DNA of 64,000 nt from Lanius collurio (lineage: Eukaryota; Chordata; Aves; Passeriformes; Laniidae), in the NCBI GenBank assembly GCA_020086605.1, contig JACBWW010000015.1, positions 13,008,390 to 13,072,389 on the forward strand. The letters are read 5' to 3'. A model generated the notes under the pieces. It did not search any database. It saw only the letters and a program-made list of their open reading frames with translations, and was not told where the DNA came from. The translations under genes were made by a program, and so were the position numbers. Positions 26,964-39,312 of this stretch are shown here, piece after piece. The stretch's first letter is position 1. Every line of letters starts with the position of its first letter.

Positions 26964-29900
26964 GGTTGAGGTCACTTCTGTAAGAGGTCACTTTGTGAAT
27001 TTTCAACTTTCATGACTAAGTGATCGTTAGCAGCAATTAGTTATTTGTTATTACCAGTGGTCCCACAGGCAAAAGGAACCTTACTGCGATCTGCGAGGAC
27101 AAAAGCATTAATAGATATCAAGGATTACTAGATCATTATCTATGGAAAAAGATCTTTACTGGTAATGCTCCATCATTTTCTAGGACAGAGGATGAGCTTT
27201 CCCTTTTCTACAGTGCTAACCAATGCTGGCTTCATACTCGTCAAGGAGATGGATTTTTTTAGTGCTGTATGATGAGACTCTGCAGATACATTGGCCCAGC
27301 TTCCCAACACATGCTGTGACTGATGTCAAGTGTTTCCCTTTTCAGAAATGGGAAAGAGAAAAGAAAGACTGGTATTGTTTATCTTGGCCAGAAAATTAAC
27401 AAAGGGACACAAAGTAAAGGAATTATAAAATAATTGAGTAGTTCAGTGCAGATATTAGGAGCTTTTCACTCCTTGTCTTAAAATACTTCATTAAATTGAA
27501 AAGGCATAAATTAAAAAACTATGGGAACATTCTTCCTGGTAAGAAAATTTGTAGCCATGACTTTTCTTGCCAAGGGGTTTTCTTTGGATAAAAGTTGGAA
27601 CCCACAAGTAAAGACAGTTCATTCAGAAGAGTTTAAAGAAATAATAAACCACTGACTTTTGGTTATTAGCCTGTTTAACTGTTATACTCTTCATGGTAGA
27701 GGGGAAGGGAGTAGTTTTGTCAGCTGTGCAGTTCTTGCATCCTGCTCTTCAGGTCTTCAGACTCTGGCAGTAACCAGGTCCTGCACTAAAGATGCAGTCA
27801 CTCTGCTTCAGGCTGGAAGTTTTATATCTTTATAATGTTCCTTCAAAAGCAAGTTTCTCTTGGGAAGGAAGGGGAAAAATGAAATTGTAATGTGGCGAGA
27901 CAAAGTAGGAGACAAGCTCTGATTCTCTGTAGTGGAATGAGATCTTGAAAATAAAATATGCTGGCGTATTTACAAGCAAAGTGGAAAGCAGCACTGCAAA
28001 GTGGAAAGAGCATACATTGTAGCCCAGATATCCCCATCTCTCTACTGTGTTCTCTCCAGGGTCCCTCGTGTGGATGAAATACAATAGCTCTGTTGTGAAA
28101 CTTTAGTTGCTGTGATTCCCATTTCTGTTGTTTAGCAGGAGCCAGGTCTCAGCCAGAAACTGTTTAGAAAGTTAAATTGAAAGACTGTTGCTATGTGTCT
28201 GCTGTATAGCTGCTGCTGAGGGAGAGCTTCCACTCTCTGAGGAGGTATGGGAAAGGATAGGACCAGGGCTAGGGATGAAATGACATGGCAGAGGTTGGGA
28301 AAATAATCCACTTTTTTGACCATATGGTGAAAAGTTCCAATAAAGGCAGCTGAGACTAACTAACATCATGGACAGGTACCAATAATATGCATGAAAGATG
28401 GAAGCAATTGAGAGAATTCCTCAGTTTTCTATTCTAATGTGTCTTTTTAGCTTCTCCAGAAAATGGAAGAACATTACATAACAATGGAAATTGAAGGGCT
28501 ACAAATTTAGCACATGGATGTGACAGAACTGCAGGAATCCTTTTGGTTTAATCAGAATATCTGGTCTGTTTATACTTTAAATACTATGGTTCAAATAGCC
28601 TCATCCATTAGTTTGAGAAAAAAATAATGAGGAAATAGGGAATGGATTGTCTAAAAGCAGCACATGTGATAAAGTGGTTTAGTATTAGAGACATACTGTC
28701 TGAATATTCAGGGAGGCCTCAATCCTCCTGAAATTTGTGGATGTATAAACTGTATATACCAAGTTGGACATACACTTCTTTTTGGAGTTGCTATGTTTCT
28801 AATTTTTGTTTCTGAAGAGCAGATACTGTAGAATTCCTCTGCTTGCCAGCACCATCCCATTCTTCTGATCACTGAAGCTGAAATTCATTCCAGTTAACTG
28901 TTTTGATCACTGAAGAGGCTAAATCCAAAATGTTCAGAACCAATTCCCAGAATAGAGTATTTCCTTTTCCTAAGAGAAAACAAAAGACTTTGGAGAATTC
29001 TGGAGCAGAGCAAATGGACCTAGCCATCTGATTTTCATTATCTCCCGCTTCAAAACAGCTGACTTACGCTGTGCAAGAAGTATAGGAACAGTATAGGACT
29101 CCACTGTCCTGTTTGGAGGAGAATTCCATATCAAATGAAAGGGATGCTTGTGTCTGTATCGCTAATATGTCCAATTTACACCATCAGGCCCTCTCATTTC
29201 ATTCCCAGAACTTAATCCATCTGTTATTTTTACTAATTAAAAATTGCTGCTAGTACGCAGTGTGCTTTCCTTAAATGTCACACTATGAAACTTAGCCACT
29301 TTCTGGGCTTGAGCTATTCCCTCATATGATGTTCCTTTAGTTATTTCGTGTATTTTGCAAAGGACTTAAGGTTTGTCAGATACTGGATTGTGCTGTTTAA
29401 ATTCTCTGAACTCGTGAACAAAGGATGAGTGTAGAAAATGGAGTTTATAACGCATCTGTTTTAATGGGGGGATCCACTTGTGCTGCAGGTTCATGACCTT
29501 TTCCCTTCGGCCCTGTTAGTTGGCTCTGGACTGCTCTGGCCTGGAAGCTTTTATAACTTGGCATTTCTGTGTGGTGTGTGCAGCTCAGCAGGACAGTCTG
29601 TTCCTGGGCTCCCATCTGATGGAGGTGCATCCCTCACGTTGGCAAATGAAACATTCGTCACTCAGTGCACAATCTGGCTGTGTATCCTGACTCGTGCACA
29701 TGTAGCATGCTGGTCTTGTGGCCACCGTGCAGTTGTGTTTGTGCATGGAGGCTGCATGAACAGGGACTGATTGTAGAAGGAAAGGTGCATCTCATGGCTT
29801 CATCAAGACATGTAGCCTGGTCTGAAAAGGGCACAGACTACTTCTGGCTCCGTAATTCTGAGATGGTGTGTTGAATGATCTAGATTTTATTGCATTCATT

Positions 29901-32900
29901 TGAAGATCTGTAGCTTGTGAAAGAGTGTGTACTCACAATAATTTTCATTTTTGATGTGTATGACTTAGTTGGCATTATAATATGTTTCAGGTAAATTTTA
30001 CTAGCCATTCACCAAACAGAATTTTTCTTGTATGAATAAATGTAATTCTCATAATACTAATCAGGAGTTTTAGTTTGGGGCTGGGAACTATTTTATAGTA
30101 AGCTCAGTTTTAGGTGTTGAGAGTGTTTAAAAGCTCTGTCTTGTGTTAAATTTAGAGAGTTGATGACTTTATCATGCTTCTGCATATCATTATTCAAACA
30201 TCATGGATCACAGCTGATGGCCTTTAACTCTTAGGGATTGGCTCTAGCACCTCCACTTATTCTGGGCCATCTGAATCATAGTTATTAAATACACAGCTAG
30301 CTTAAATTGAAGAACTTGCTGGTTTAGTTACATTTATTGTGCACTCAGTGGGTTTTGTATTTCAAACCAAATAAATTACTAAAGGATTCTTTTTTTTTAT
30401 TAGACATTATCCCAGATTTTCCCTCATGCCATGCAACTGAGGTTGAGATTTGCGTGTTTTGTAACTTTTGTTCTTTCTGAGGATTGCTGATTATTGCACA
30501 TTGCCTTCTCCTAACTCCTACGTGTGAGCATGAGGCTTGCGAAGAGCAAAAATATCTAGAGATGTAGAAAGGCAATGTTGGAGAGAGAAAAAACAACATT
30601 GGTGTGTGTATGAAAAATTGATTTAGGAGGAAGGAGAGGGGAAATGTCTCAATACTTTATGTCAGGCTTCATTTCTGCACCAATTATTAGAGATATATAA
30701 GATCTCATGCTAATTTTTAGTCTACAGTGAACAAAATATGAAAATATTTTTTCTCAAGTGCTGTGAACACAATATTCAAGCTGTGAGTTTGGCCATGTTT
30801 TATATTTTCCATAAAAGCAGAAATGGACTAAGAGAGCCCTCATCTGCTTATTTCCAAATATAAATTGGACATGATTTATAAGACTCCAGTTACAGAAAAT
30901 GTATGCTTTCCTTAGGAGAGTGTTTATTCTTCTTTTTAACACTTAGGGACACACCATTTTATGGGCAATAACTGGAAGTAGTGCAGGCCATATTTCTGAG
31001 GGCCAAGCTAGAAAATGCTATTAATACTGTGATTTTGGACATAAGTACATTAACAGATATTCAGAAGGAGACAAGACAGAAGAGGCCAGCTTTCTGAAGA
31101 GATTCTGGAGGGCATTTCATATTTGTTAATATGTGGCAGTCTGTTTAAATAAGCATTCATATTCAGAGCATTAGATATGCAAAATGGTAGAAGCCTTTGC
31201 TTTCCTTTGCTTATGTGTTCTGGAAAGCCTGTCTTGAAGTGGTGCTCTTGAACCTCACCATGCTGATCAAAACTAAATGGGACAAATGATGATGATAATG
31301 ATATTGCTGTTTATCTAACATTAGTACATTTGCTACAGTCATTAAAAAGCCAATTTTTAATGGATGAAATTGAAATACTTATTTTTCAAGGGTGTGTGGA
31401 CGACTAGGTAAATCAAACAAGTCCGTTGCCTTTTAACTCATTGACTCAGGTAGCAGTCTGAAAGGGAAATATCTGTAAAAAAAAGAGTATGGGTAGTAGG
31501 AAGCCCACTGCTATTTGAAGAACTAAATAAACTGAAATAGCTGATGACATGAGGAATGCAAAAGAATCTGTCTAACTTTGATCAATTAGCTTGTTCTGCT
31601 TTGTTTTGGGGTTTTTTTTGGATAAGGACACCTTCCTGCTTTATGGAAAGGTGGTGACCAGTCTCTCACTGCTCTCGCAAGCACACATGTGCAATGCATG
31701 GAATACCCACAGCTGTAATACAGATGTGGGAGGGGCTGGGCTCTTGGTTGGCCCTCTCTGACATCTTCTCTGTACTTGAACAAAACTGTAAATTTTCTGA
31801 GTAAACCATCTGCTAGGGCTATTTGGACAAGTAATGATATCTCACAGGTTTCTTCTCCAGTGGTAGCAGGCCTCCAGCTGGCCTGCCATACTACCCTTTC
31901 CTTGGTGTTAAACCACCATATTTACCCAAGGAGTGCAGCAATTTACAAGAGTATTTGTAAGTGGCAAAATAGGTAGCCCACACATAATCGTTGCTCATGA
32001 TGAAGGTGCAGTAACAAATCCTTTTAATCTGACAGCAAAATAGGTTTGAGCTTTCAGTCTTGGCTACTCACTGATACTTGCTAGTGGGACTGAAATGAAC
32101 TAGGAAAATTTTTTTCAATAATCTGGCTATACACAAATACAGCTTCTTGGGTTTCATTTTGTCTTCTGTTTCTTCAAATGGACCTCTACTCTCAGTGATC
32201 TTGTTCAGTATAAAGCTCCATAAATAGTTGTAGCAGTCCAATCAGAAATATTGGTTGTAGCAGTGTGGTTTGAGGGCAGGAATTAGCAGCTCAGACTGGT
32301 TCTGGGACTTGGATAATTTTTGCACAAATGCATGTAAGTGTTCAGATTTAGCCTATCTTGAAACCTTGCCACTGCTTAAAGAGGATTTAGGCCCTACCTG
32401 GACTTCATTTTTCTTTCCACCTTCTTACCATTTGCCTCAGGTCAGCTGCATCAGGAACTGACTTGGCAGAAATCCAGTGTTGCACCAATAACACAGTTTT
32501 TAAGGTGAGTTTTTATTAGATCATCTCTTTGATCCCACTCAAAATCCATTTGCACAAAACTGTGCCCAAAGGAAGGGGCAGCTGGGTGCAAGTACCTGCT
32601 TTTCTACTTACACAGTTCTTTCTCTCCATTGTAGCATCTTTCTGCAATTTGTCTATCAGAGACATGAGTATAAGCAGAAGTCCTGTTTAAGGTCACACAC
32701 ATAGTCCAAATTCAGGATATGTACTTTGATCATTTAGGCTCAGTTAAATAATTCATCACATTACAGCTTTATAAATATAGTAATTATGTTCATTGATCTA
32801 AGCAAAATATGGAATTCTATTTTTTATTAATGCTATAATACATGTTACTAATAAAAGTTACATTTCTGATTTATTTTTCAAAGTTGCCCTAAACAAGACA

Positions 32901-35900
32901 GCTAGTACCTTGAGTTGCGCTTTCTAAAACAACTTACTAAATACAATTCTAAAATTAATCCTGCCACCAAAAGGTAAAACATGCTCCAGTGCAAGATCAT
33001 TAATATAAAATATTCAGTACAAATATTTATTTATTTGTGAGATAGATATTCTCAATTATTAAACCTATCACTCCTTGCTTTATGTAATTAGCACAGAATA
33101 GGGAAAATTTTGTGCTCTACTGTTGCTTGGCAGAGATATACAGTCTTGGGGCTTTGTAGCTTACTAGTGAATAAAAATGGATTTGTACTTAAACTCTTAA
33201 CTGTATATAGCAAGGTTTTAGCATGCTATAAAATCTAAACTATAGCCAAATATGTGATCAGCATTAACAAATGGATGGAGCTGCTTTCACTGAAAAGTGT
33301 AGAGGTTGACTTTGATGATTAAATAAGGCTTTAGTCATGCAAACACATGCTAGTTGCTGTTAACTCCTTTTTCTTTCCTCAGAAATACCTTCTCTTTTCA
33401 TTTTTGTTCTTTCAGTTTACATAGATGATAAAATGAAATTATTTTCTGTTTGATTATATTTTCACAATAAGAAGGAAGGCAATGTAGACTAAATAGACTG
33501 ACAGAGTAGATGGTCCTTTTAGCAGATATTTTCAGTTCTGGAACTCAAGCTTTGTTCTTCCAAAAAGATGTTTTATGACCCCTACCCTACCATGTGATAA
33601 GTAGGCATTAGCAGCACAGCTGTTTGCTATGAATTCAGACATTGACAAATCTATTTTGTAGTGGTCCAGATCCTATCAGTGTAAGAAGAGTGATAAGGTC
33701 AGGCATTCCAGGCTGGACCTGCCTCCCACCCCTCTGAATGCTGGCTAGCCTCAATGGGATCTAGCTGTCTATGCTGTTTTACAGGAGGCATGGTAGCAAA
33801 ACCTAATGCATGTCAGGAATATCTGGGTTAAACTGGAATGAATTCAGGCTCTGGCTAGCATTAGAGCAGGATTTGCAGATTATAGTACAGACTGAAATGC
33901 CTAGTTCTTTCTGGATCTGCACTTGGCTTGCTGAATGGTGTCTGGTGTTCAGAATGAAAGCATGATGCTGTAGTGTACTTAGGCTGTTTTCTCCTCCAGT
34001 GATTTTCATTTTTCTTGCTTTCTATAGACTAATTGAAAGCAGTAAATCAAAGGTTTGTCAATATTTTTTATTGGCAGGTTTGTTCGCAGTCATCAGTTAA
34101 AAACACAGAAGAGCAGAGAAGGCAAAAAGCTAACATCTCATAATCATTCATCATGTAAATTAGGTTTCCTTTCATTTATTGTTGTGGGGGAGATAGAGGA
34201 TGTTGTAAAAATCAGTGTATTATAAAGAAGATAAAAATCAGTGTGATCTTTTATGAGAGATTCAAATGTGAAGTGGGGTTATTTTTATCTTATTTTAGAA
34301 CCATGTAGTTCATTGGAACTCCTGTACAACTCATGGGAGCACAAGCAAAAAAAACCAACCAAACAAACCAGATCCGAAAGCCTTATCATAATTAAGAAAG
34401 GTAATGTTTAGTTGAGGTTACAGTCAATACCACGTTTCACATGTTGTCATTGAGCAGAGGTGTCTACCCTCTTTCTTTTCTTGCATTTAGGCTTTTCTAC
34501 TTTCACCTTAAAGGTTGTTGAGAATTAATTATTGAATTTTTTAATGGGACTTGCTTCTTAAAACATTAATAAAACTGATTGCAAGTTCTGGAGTAACCTG
34601 GGGGAATCAGCATCATCTTCAGGGCAGGTTAGCAAGGTCGTGTCTGTGCAGTGCTCATTGTCATTTGTTCAGTTGTGGTAATCTCCATCCTATAGCAGAT
34701 CAAAAGAATGCAGAAAGATTGATATCAGTCAAGTCCATTGACCTGACCAGCACAGTGGAGATATTTTTGCATCAGAGCAAGGATGAGGACTAAGGATTTT
34801 CTTATTCATTGGGGATTTTTTTGAGTATCTTGTACCTTTGGTGGTTGACAAAGTAAGCATCAGTGCCAGTTGAATGATCAGCCTAAATTCCAGTTGTTAT
34901 TTTGATTTATTGTTTTCCAGATGCAGCCCAGTTTGAGGATGAAGAGTGGGGCTTTTTCTGTTGTCATTGCAATTGTTGTTCAAGCGCCAGCTGTTAAATC
35001 CTCAGAAAAACAGTTCTTGTTCTCAAAGTCTAGTCTTAAGCTTTTAGGACTTCAAGTGGATCTGCAACTTTACTCCTATTTCCATGTGTTAAATCTGATG
35101 CACTAGGGAGATGAGGGTTAATTGTGGGTATTGAGGCAGGTAGATAAAATTTCAAAGTAATGTATTTATTAGACTCTTCAGGTTTAGTGTCAGCATTATT
35201 GTCTGCACTGCCTCAGGCAGCTACGAAGAGGAGATCATTGGTTTGTATTTTATGTACTATTTTCTTGCTAATCAGGGTTGTAAGTCAGAGCCCTGACTTC
35301 AAGACATTTGATGATGTGTGTTTGTGGCAGCTCACATGCCAATATATTGTATAGTTACACCCAAGTGACTTGAAGAATGTCAACTACCAGTAATTTCACT
35401 GCCAATATTTCTAGTCACATTTTGCTGACAGCATGCCACCAAATCAGGCTGCTCCTCTCCTTCTCTGTGGCCATGGACCTGGCATGAAGGTCTGGCAGAG
35501 CAGATGCTTCCACAGTAGTTAACCATTTCTCCATTCAAACCTGGACATGTGTTATATGGTTGAAGTGTACATCTAGGTGAGGTTAATTACCCCTAATTTC
35601 ACAGATTATTTTGAGATAATCCCCTCTTTCCATATGCAAAGAGATGATTTCTGCACTTCCAGCATTGAACACTGTGTCTGAATGTCACACAGATGGATCA
35701 GTGGTTTTTATACATTAATCTAGGTCCCCCTTTTTTCTCCTCCTGAGAGGATATCTGTAGTCTGACCACTTTATTGGTAGTATCAAGGACAGAAGAAACT
35801 TTCTTTTTCTCTGACGGATTTGCAGTCTAGACATTGTACAAGCTGACCAAAGGATGTAGGCTACAGGAAGCATGACTGATGGGAGAAGTCCAGCCAGGAG

Positions 35901-36496
35901 TTATCTATACCATGACTTTTGTTGGCTTCAAAAAATGTTTCTTGGGGAAATACTTTGTCCTGAACTTATTCCCAAGTTTACACTCCTTAAAAACTTCGAT
36001 GTTCAATTTACTGTACTGAAAACATATCTACTGAAAGGAGAAAGGCCCTGGAGGCATGACCTTTCCTTTTCTTCCCCTTTCTTTTTCTCTCATATTTCAA
36101 TCTTGTATTAGGCTTGTCAGAGGTGTTACATATATGGTACTCTCTCACCTCCTCCTTCTTTAAGGCACATAATTCCATTCAACTCTATCACCTTTGTGAC
36201 ATTGCCAACATACAACACTTTTGATCAGTCTGCTGTGAAAAGTCCTGCTGCTGCCTTCATTTCCTCCTGTTTGGACTGCTGTAACTCACAGCTCTTGGGC
36301 AGTTAACAGCTGCAATACTCTGTCAGATTGGTACTCACAGTATGCTATCCCAAACCAGTGTGCTTTGGACAGTGACTGCTGTGTGCTTTAACTTCTAAAA
36401 TCTTCAATAACTTGGTCTTTTAATTGTGTCTGAAAACATGAATTTGTTAGCATGTTTTCACTGAATTCCTCCTTCTAAATCAGCTTGCATTTAGTT

Positions 36497-36541
36497 GATA
36501 ATCTTAAGGGTCTTTTTTCAACCTAAGTGATTCTATGATCA
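36497..36541 (+). mobile_element. CR1 LINE 3'-end fragment
   Basis: A short match to the end of avian CR1 elements: ATCTTAAGGGTC, then TTTTTTCAACCTAAGTGATT and CTATGAT. Only the last 45 or so bases are recognisable, as is common for 5'-truncated CR1 copies. The call is from memory of the family consensus. Confidence 0.65.
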
Positions 36542-39120
36542 TAGTTAATAGCTTCCCTGACCTCAAGTGTAGTGCCATTCAATGTCAGATCTGTCTGCTA
36601 CAGGAAATCTTTCATTTGCTTTTAATTCCAGATCTTCTCTCCGCAGATCAAAGGTTCCATGGTGAGTGATTAAAAAAAGGACTATGAAGTGGGTAGAAAT
36701 TGAATGGGTGTGAGGTACTTGAACAGAGAGAAGGATCATATTTTTCTGCAAAAATGGATGCCACTTAATTCTGCTGCCTAAGAGATGATTATAGTAATTG
36801 AAGTTGATCACAATTAGACCTTTAAATTTGCATTGCCTTGAACTGAAGCATTTTTATTTAAATTCATCACTCATTATGCCTTTGCATGTACTATTCAAAG
36901 TCTGAGGACTGCATAATTTACAGCAAAGACAACAAGTCACCAAACATAATGAGCTAAACTTCTAACAATACCCTCAAATTTTACCCATAATTAATCACTC
37001 ATGCTCAACTTCAGACAAAAATGTTAGCATTTACACATGTAACTGCATCGAGGCACAGGCAGACAGAACCTTTCAATACTGTCACCCCTGTTGGATTTCA
37101 GGCAAGAGAAGCAAATTGAAATACTTTTCTTATAAGGGCCAAGTGAATTATTGTTCCATAACATTGGGGTGGTAGATTACTGAGGGCACATTAGATGTAT
37201 GTTCTGTTCTTGTTTTTACGACAGAAATAACAAAGCGTGAGGCTGGAGAAATATGCATGTTGTAGACTTGATTTACATACAGCTGTAAAGCATTTTAAGA
37301 ACTGGATCTTTGTTTAGCTCTGCCTGATTGTGAGTTTTGCCTTTAAATTGCCCAGAACGAGTGGTTGGACCAAGGTCAGGAGTAGCCACACGTTGCACCC
37401 TGTGCTGCAGCGTTGGGATGCAAACTGCAAGGGCATGAAAAGGGCATGAAGGGCTCTGTGAGCACCAGGCTCCTCTAAAGGAGCTTTCTTTTTGCAGAAA
37501 CTCTGGTGTAATGGCCTTTGGCATTGTGAAAAACCATCTTGTGGGAGGAAAAAATGCTTTGGGGTATGTGGTGCAGTCACAGTGATACTTCTGAAGTACA
37601 AAATATCTTGAGCTTTCCCTGAAGAAGTGGAAAAGTCTGAAAAACAAGCAAGAACCAAACCACAACAAGCAAAAAAATAATAATTGAAATAACACGTGTA
37701 TCTTTTGGGCTGTCATTGTAAAATTCTGATTGATGTAACTTGTCTAGAGTAAGTTTTAGCTTTATAATTTGAATTGGCACTTTTTATGTGGTTTCCCTTT
37801 CCCCACTTCCATGCTTTTCAGCCTTCCCAAGACATGTTCTGTTCATGTGGTTTTAATTCAGTCCCAGTTAAGTATCTTAGCGCCAAAACAATTCCTGTGT
37901 GGGCAAAGAAGGGAGCTTGTGATGCAGGCACTGACTGGTCTTTATGGCCACATTTGTTCTGGTAGAAGCAGCAGCCAAAGGCTCTTCTGGACCCCAAGCC
38001 CAAATGATCTGGCACAGCTTGTGTCCATGCAACTAAATTAATTTATATCACCCAAACCAGGATGACCTAATCCAAACTTACTTCTAGGAATACTCCCTGG
38101 CCTGGACTGTTTCTTTTGAAACTCTACCTGAAGCTGTGCCAGATGGTTTGGGTCTGTGTGGTCTCACCTTATGAACCTGTGTCAAGTGCAGGCAGTGGCT
38201 GGCACAGGTCTTCTGGGAGCTTCCACCAATTCTAACTCTTGGGCTTTGTGATACCAGAGTTTCCAAAGCTCTGTTATGGCCTTCAGGCACTGTGCTTGTA
38301 TAGACAGGCTGATGGAAAACTCACAGAATTTATCATTTTCGAAGAAAAAATGGAAAAGGAAACTAATTACAAAGGAGAAATTCATTATGTATCTCCAATA
38401 ATGACAGATTAGAGAACTAAAAGCACTGGCTTTCTTAATGTATACCTATTTTTGTAAATTATTTTCTACCAAAATGTTTATAAATTTAAGTGAACTTTCA
38501 CAATGGAACCTGCCAGAGAAGAGCCAAACTCTGCAAAAACCACTTGTTATGGGAGTAAAACTGCAGGTACAATGTACAAAAGTTTTGTGTTTATCAAATA
38601 CATTTTAAATCAATCCACCTGTGGGTCAAAAAGCATGAGTGCCACCAAGCTCTCTTTGAAGTGAAAACTGTATTAAGATCTGGGGAGTCTTTTATCAAAT
38701 ACATTAGGTAAGGATGTCCTGCAGCACTTTTCTGATCTACATGTGACGTAGTTTTCATAAGAGCTATCTCCACTGATAAAAAGACCGTGAAGGGAAAGTA
38801 GCTTAAGGTGTGGCCTACTGACATGGCTTAATGAGCATGGCTTTTCCAGTCATGGGAAAGGAAGAAGGTTGAGAAGATTATTGACAGATATGTAAGTAAT
38901 GTTACTGACAGGTCTAATGGAACTTTCATGCAATAATTACACTGTCAGTAGCTGAGATATTTTACAAACTGCAGGCAGCCAGCTTAGGCAGCAGAACATG
39001 TTTGTATTTATTGTGAGTATACACATCTGCTTTTACAGCACAGGTTCAAAAATCAGACACTTTTTTTTAATGAGCAATAGTTTCACTGTCTTTGTTTTTA
39101 TCTCTGTTGTCTCCCTGCAG

Positions 39121-39312
39121 GTCAAAGCAACAGATGCAGATGCTGACCAGTTTGGAGAAATTGAGTATTCTCTTTACGATGGATTTAATTTTTATGAACA
39201 ATCCAAAGCTTTCCAGATTGACCCACACAGTGGTCAGATCTTTGTGTCTCAAGACATTGACAGAGAAGAAGATCCAACCACTTATGATCTCTTAGTAAAA
39301 GCTACAGATGGG
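39121..39312 (+). CDS. DCHS2: Dachsous-family cadherin, internal exon A (partial gene)
   Basis: A 192-base exon of 64 codons, phase 0 at both ends. It is preceded by a pyrimidine-rich tract ending CTGCAG and followed by a strong GTAAGT donor. It encodes the middle of one extracellular cadherin (EC) repeat. It starts at the strand carrying the acidic DADAD motif (from 39133), continues through an AFQIDPHSGQI segment and the DIDRE calcium motif (39253-39267), and ends in YDLLVKATDG. The reading continues exactly into exon B as DGGGLSAQAF, which confirms the splice. The N-terminal third of the repeat must be encoded upstream, outside the window. Family: giant atypical cadherins (Dachsous/FAT). 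DCHS2 is preferred because joined exons A-D resemble what I remember of the human protein and because the introns are long and AT-rich. DCHS1 or another family member is the alternative. Confidence 0.85.

Larger units (their letters stand above)
22044..39120. other. Non-coding DNA, presumed intron directly upstream of the first cadherin exon
   Basis: Between the first LTR copy and the exon at 39121 I see no coding exon on either strand. Recognisable content is the tRNA-headed SINE near 26822-26963, the CR1 scrap near 36497-36541 and short homopolymer or A-rich tracts. The longest open frame is 147 codons (37273-37716, minus strand). It resembles no family I know and has no supporting signals. 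Confidence 0.6.

Noticed and set aside
37273..37716. 147-codon open frame on the minus strand
   Set aside because: No recognisable domain, splice context or repeat identity. Overlapping frames of similar length exist on the same strand, so it is most likely chance.
38998..39120. Hydrophobic in-frame extension upstream of exon A
   Set aside because: As with exon D, it is the pyrimidine-rich acceptor region read as codons. The CTGCAG acceptor fits the cadherin boundary.
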